From contig NZ_LSZH01000001.1 of the NCBI RefSeq assembly GCF_001647545.1, forward strand, positions 506,778-570,777: a DNA stretch of 64,000 nucleotides. Direction: 5' to 3'. Below, piece by piece: positions 62,021-64,000 of the stretch (the stretch's first letter is position 1; each line of letters begins with the position of its first letter). The notes under the pieces were generated by a model. That model was not told where the DNA came from and ran no database searches. It saw only the letters and a list, made by a program, of their open reading frames with translations. The DNA comes from Acinetobacter sp. SFB. Lineage in GTDB: Bacteria > Pseudomonadota > Gammaproteobacteria > Pseudomonadales > Moraxellaceae. A program made the translations under genes and the position numbers.

Positions 62021-62806
62021 ATGGAAGATACCCCGCTTATAATTGGTTCTCGTACATTTAATTCACGCTTATTGGTCGGTACAGGTAAATATAAAGATTT
62101 AACTGAAACTGATTTAGCCATTCAAGCCAGTGGTGCAGAGATTGTTACGGTCGCAATTCGCCGCGTAAATATTGGTCAACATCCTGATCAGCCGAATTTA
62201 CTTTCTGTGATATCACCAGAAAAATATACCATCTTACCTAACACTGCCGGCTGTTTTGATTCCGACAGTGCGATCCGTACCTGTATGCTGGCCCGTGAAC
62301 TGCTGGATGGTCACAACTTGGTTAAACTAGAAGTATTGGGTGATGAAAAAACCCTATATCCCAATATTACCGAAACTTTAAAAGCTGCCCGTACCTTAAT
62401 TGACGATGGCTTTGAAATTATGGTCTATACCTCGGATGATCCAATTGTAGCGCAAGAGCTAGAGAGTATGGGCTGTGTGGCGATTATGCCTTTAGGCAGC
62501 CTGATTGGTTCAGGTTTAGGCATTTTAAATCCGCATACCATTTCCATTATTAAGGAAAATGCCAAAGTTCCCGTGTTGGTCGATGCTGGTGTCGGTACAG
62601 CGAGTGATGCTGCTATCGCAATGGAACTGGGTTGTGATGGCGTACTGATGAATACCGCGATTGCTGCTGCACAAAACCCTATCTTGATGGCATCTGCAAT
62701 GAAAAAAGCAGTCGAAGCCGGTCGCGAAGCATTTTTAGCGGGTCGCATGCCACGTAAACGTATGGCCAATGCCAGCTCGCCTGAAACAGGGTATTTCTTT
62801 AAATAA
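62021..62806 (+). CDS. thiG: Thiazole synthase
   Basis: 261-residue TIM-barrel enzyme that builds the thiazole phosphate of thiamine from deoxyxylulose phosphate, dehydroglycine and ThiS thiocarboxylate. Blocks: [45 protein letters not shown] with the Schiff-base lysine, [45 protein letters not shown]. Follows thiS; thiH/thiO not adjacent in the window. Confidence 0.97.
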   Translation: MEDTPLIIGSRTFNSRLLVGTGKYKDLTETDLAIQASGAEIVTVAIRRVNIGQHPDQPNLLSVISPEKYTILPNTAGCFDSDSAIRTCMLARELLDGHNLVKLEVLGDEKTLYPNITETLKAARTLIDDGFEIMVYTSDDPIVAQELESMGCVAIMPLGSLIGSGLGILNPHTISIIKENAKVPVLVDAGVGTASDAAIAMELGCDGVLMNTAIAAAQNPILMASAMKKAVEAGREAFLAGRMPRKRMANASSPETGYFFK

Positions 62807-62820
62807 AGTTAAAGCTTAAA

Positions 62821-62843
62821 AAGGGCTCTTTTGAGTCCTTTTT
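62821..62843 (+). terminator. Terminator of thiG
   Basis: AAGGGCTC (62821-62828) pairs with GAGTCCTT (62833-62840, one G-T pair), followed by T's. Confidence 0.88.
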
Positions 62844-62861
62844 TATACTTCAAGAATGTAA

Positions 62862-63087
62862 TTAAAGACTTAAACCCTTTTGCATAATCCGGATTTTAAC
62901 CTCAAGTACATCATCTTTAACTTGCTTTTGATACGCTTGCATATCCGGTGTGTGTAAATGTGCATTTAAATGTTCCATACTTTTTCCACTGTTCCAACAT
63001 GGTAATTGTATCAGGCATTTTAGTCTGATCATTAGGATCAGATTCATGATCTACCAGTAATTCATAGCCGTAACATCCATTTTATTA
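62862..63087 (-). pseudogene. Decayed YgiN-like quinol monooxygenase gene
   Basis: Minus-strand remnant of an antibiotic-biosynthesis-monooxygenase-fold protein. One frame reads YGYELLVDHESDPND...TMLEQWKK, another continues SMEHLNAHLHTPDMQAYQK, so a frameshift lies near 62985-62995. The first 40 or so residues are absent: the mdaB remnant ends immediately upstream. In E. coli ygiN follows mdaB in the same order. Confidence 0.75.
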
Positions 63088-63095
63088 CTAAACCA

Positions 63096-63690
63096 CTAGG
63101 CAAAAACATCCATCAAATGCTGGCGATATTTATTTTCATATTCAGCGACATTCGGCATTTTAATCACATCCTTTACGATGAAGGTGCCTAAACTTTTCAT
63201 CCCTAAAAATTGATTGGCTTTATGAAATGACAGATACACCCCGTCAACCCCGACGCCATGAAAAAATTGATCAGCTTCATTAAACGCTTCCATGGGCGCA
63301 TTCCACGTTAACGATAACATATACTTTTTATCGTGAATGAGACCACCTGAACCATATTTTTTCGATGCATCTGAACGAGATCGACCATCACTGGCATATA
63401 AAGTTCCATACCCTTCTGTAAAAATATCATCAATATATTTTTTTACTGTCCCAGGTGCACACATCCACCAATCTGGCATTTAATCAATAATCACATCTAC
63501 CCCCACATATTTTTGAATTTCTTCCTAAATTTTATAGTAGTTATCTGCAGGAGAAATTTTAATGCGATGACCCAGCTCACCAAGCACAGCATTTGCCAAT
63601 TTAGTTAAAGTATTATTTAACTCGCTATTTGAGTGTGCAAATTGCTTGGCACCATTCACAATCAGGATATTACTTATTCATTCGCCTTGA
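63096..63690 (-). pseudogene. mdaB: Decayed mdaB (NAD(P)H:quinone oxidoreductase)
   Basis: The minus strand encodes a full MdaB-like sequence interrupted by lesions: ILIVNGAKQFAHSNSELNNTL, a TAG after YYKI, a TAA before MPDWWM, then an intact C-terminal 127 codons (YIDDIFTEGYGTLYASDG, YGSGGLIHDKKYMLSLTWNAP) to the stop at 63096. The N-terminal ATG is out of frame by one base. WWMGAPWT of active MdaB is WWMCAPGT here. Full-length flavodoxin-like reductase function is lost. Confidence 0.88.
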
Positions 63691-63830
63691 AGGATGTGTT
63701 TAAAGCGACCAATATACGCAACTATTTTATTGCTAAAAATTCATGAATCTGCAAAATACTCTTGAAAAAAAAATCAACAATAAAAATTCTCTAGTTATTT
63801 AACATTTCACACTCTTAAAAGCAAAGAAAA

Positions 63831-63852
63831 AAGCACCCTCAGGTGCTTTTTA
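63831..63852 (-). terminator. Terminator of the GST gene
   Basis: AAGCACC (63831-63837) pairs with GGTGCTT (63842-63848), 4-nt loop, A/T runs; same sequence type as the rapA terminator. Confidence 0.88.
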
Positions 63853-63866
63853 AAATTAATGGAAAA

Positions 63867-64000
63867 TTAAGGAATTAGACCTTCATCACGCATCGCGATT
63901 TGTACCGACTGGCGTTCAGCCACTTTATTACGTAAGGCAATAATATGGTTATACGGCGTAAGGTCATGCCCAATACCATTCGACCAGTTTGTTAATACAA
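63867..64000 (-). CDS. Glutathione S-transferase, C-terminal end (gene continues past the window)
   Basis: The last 43 codons of a minus-strand frame end at TAA 63867-63869. LTPYNHIIALRNKVAERQSVQIAMRDEGLI is the typical C-terminal helix pattern of bacterial glutathione S-transferases (conserved N/Y-H-I...R-V-xxRPxVQxAM-type ending). No N-terminal glutathione-binding domain can be seen because the window stops. It lies upstream of the decayed mdaB-ygiN pair. Confidence 0.75.
   Translation of the reverse strand, partial: VLTNWSNGIGHDLTPYNHIIALRNKVAERQSVQIAMRDEGLIP

Overview
The window is AT-rich (GC judged by eye at roughly 40%), densely coded chromosomal DNA from a gamma-proteobacterium. It is most likely Acinetobacter (Moraxellaceae). 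The reasons are the gene families and their arrangement: gspL-gspM standing apart from the other type II secretion genes beside gpsA and sixA, rpsU next to a YqeY gene, a FabR/DesT-type regulator divergent from a ferredoxin-reductase/desaturase pair, DUF1615, DUF3144 and DUF4385 proteins, and many short intrinsic terminators. I see no insertion sequence, prophage, integron, CRISPR array or replication origin. The species was not determined.

Layout. 1-3.1 kb: the 3' end of ahpF (with an in-frame 147-bp repeat cut by the window edge), an Ala/Lys-rich lipoprotein, a VIT-family metal transporter and a YeeE/YedE (TsuA-like) sulfur transporter. 3.2-10.9 kb: a lipoprotein, a two-gene radical-SAM/DUF4130 putative DNA-repair unit, a nitronate-monooxygenase-like flavoprotein, a glycine-zipper protein, dusB, a DUF1615 lipoprotein and a HAD-IB phosphatase. 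11-14 kb: acyl desaturase, its ferredoxin reductase and a divergent TetR-family regulator with palindromic AT-rich sites between them. 14-24.3 kb: hydrolase, orphan PAAR protein, rapA, rluA, an orphan EntB-like isochorismatase/aryl-carrier fusion, an AT-rich orphan gene, a GlcG-like gene, hemL, thiE and a Mpo1-like gene.

24.5-35.8 kb: tandem CYTH/CHAD paralogues, DUF3144, an amidohydrolase, an M16 protease, a PhzF protein, gloB and small unknown genes, with a Fur-box-like promoter in a long spacer. 36-36.3 kb: a tRNA Leu-Trp-Leu cluster. 36.4-45 kb: a kinase overlapping a patatin phospholipase, a DUF815 ATPase, DUF4385, a diguanylate cyclase, tsaD divergent from rpsU-yqeY, and a GFA-type protein. 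45-59.6 kb: a BepA-like M48 protease, a 2-hydroxyacid dehydrogenase, an M48-like protein lacking a zinc ligand, pyrD-cvpA-purF, gspL-gspM/sixA/gpsA, a nitroreductase, rhlB and a cold-shock gene. 60-64 kb: a TusA-like gene, rpoH, DUF423, thiS-thiG, a decayed mdaB-ygiN pair and the end of a glutathione S-transferase gene.

Most genes are housekeeping. Functional groupings are pyrimidine/purine synthesis (pyrD-cvpA-purF), thiamine (thiE, thiS, thiG), heme (hemL), membrane lipid desaturation with its own repressor, envelope proteases (M16, M48) and stress functions (ahpF, rpoH, csp, rapA). The least explained parts are the radical-SAM/DUF4130 pair, the orphan EntB-like fusion, the eroded CHAD paralogue, the kinase-phospholipase overlap, the zinc-ligand-deficient M48 protein and the Fur-box-like orphan promoter. 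I found no clear large undescribed multi-gene system.
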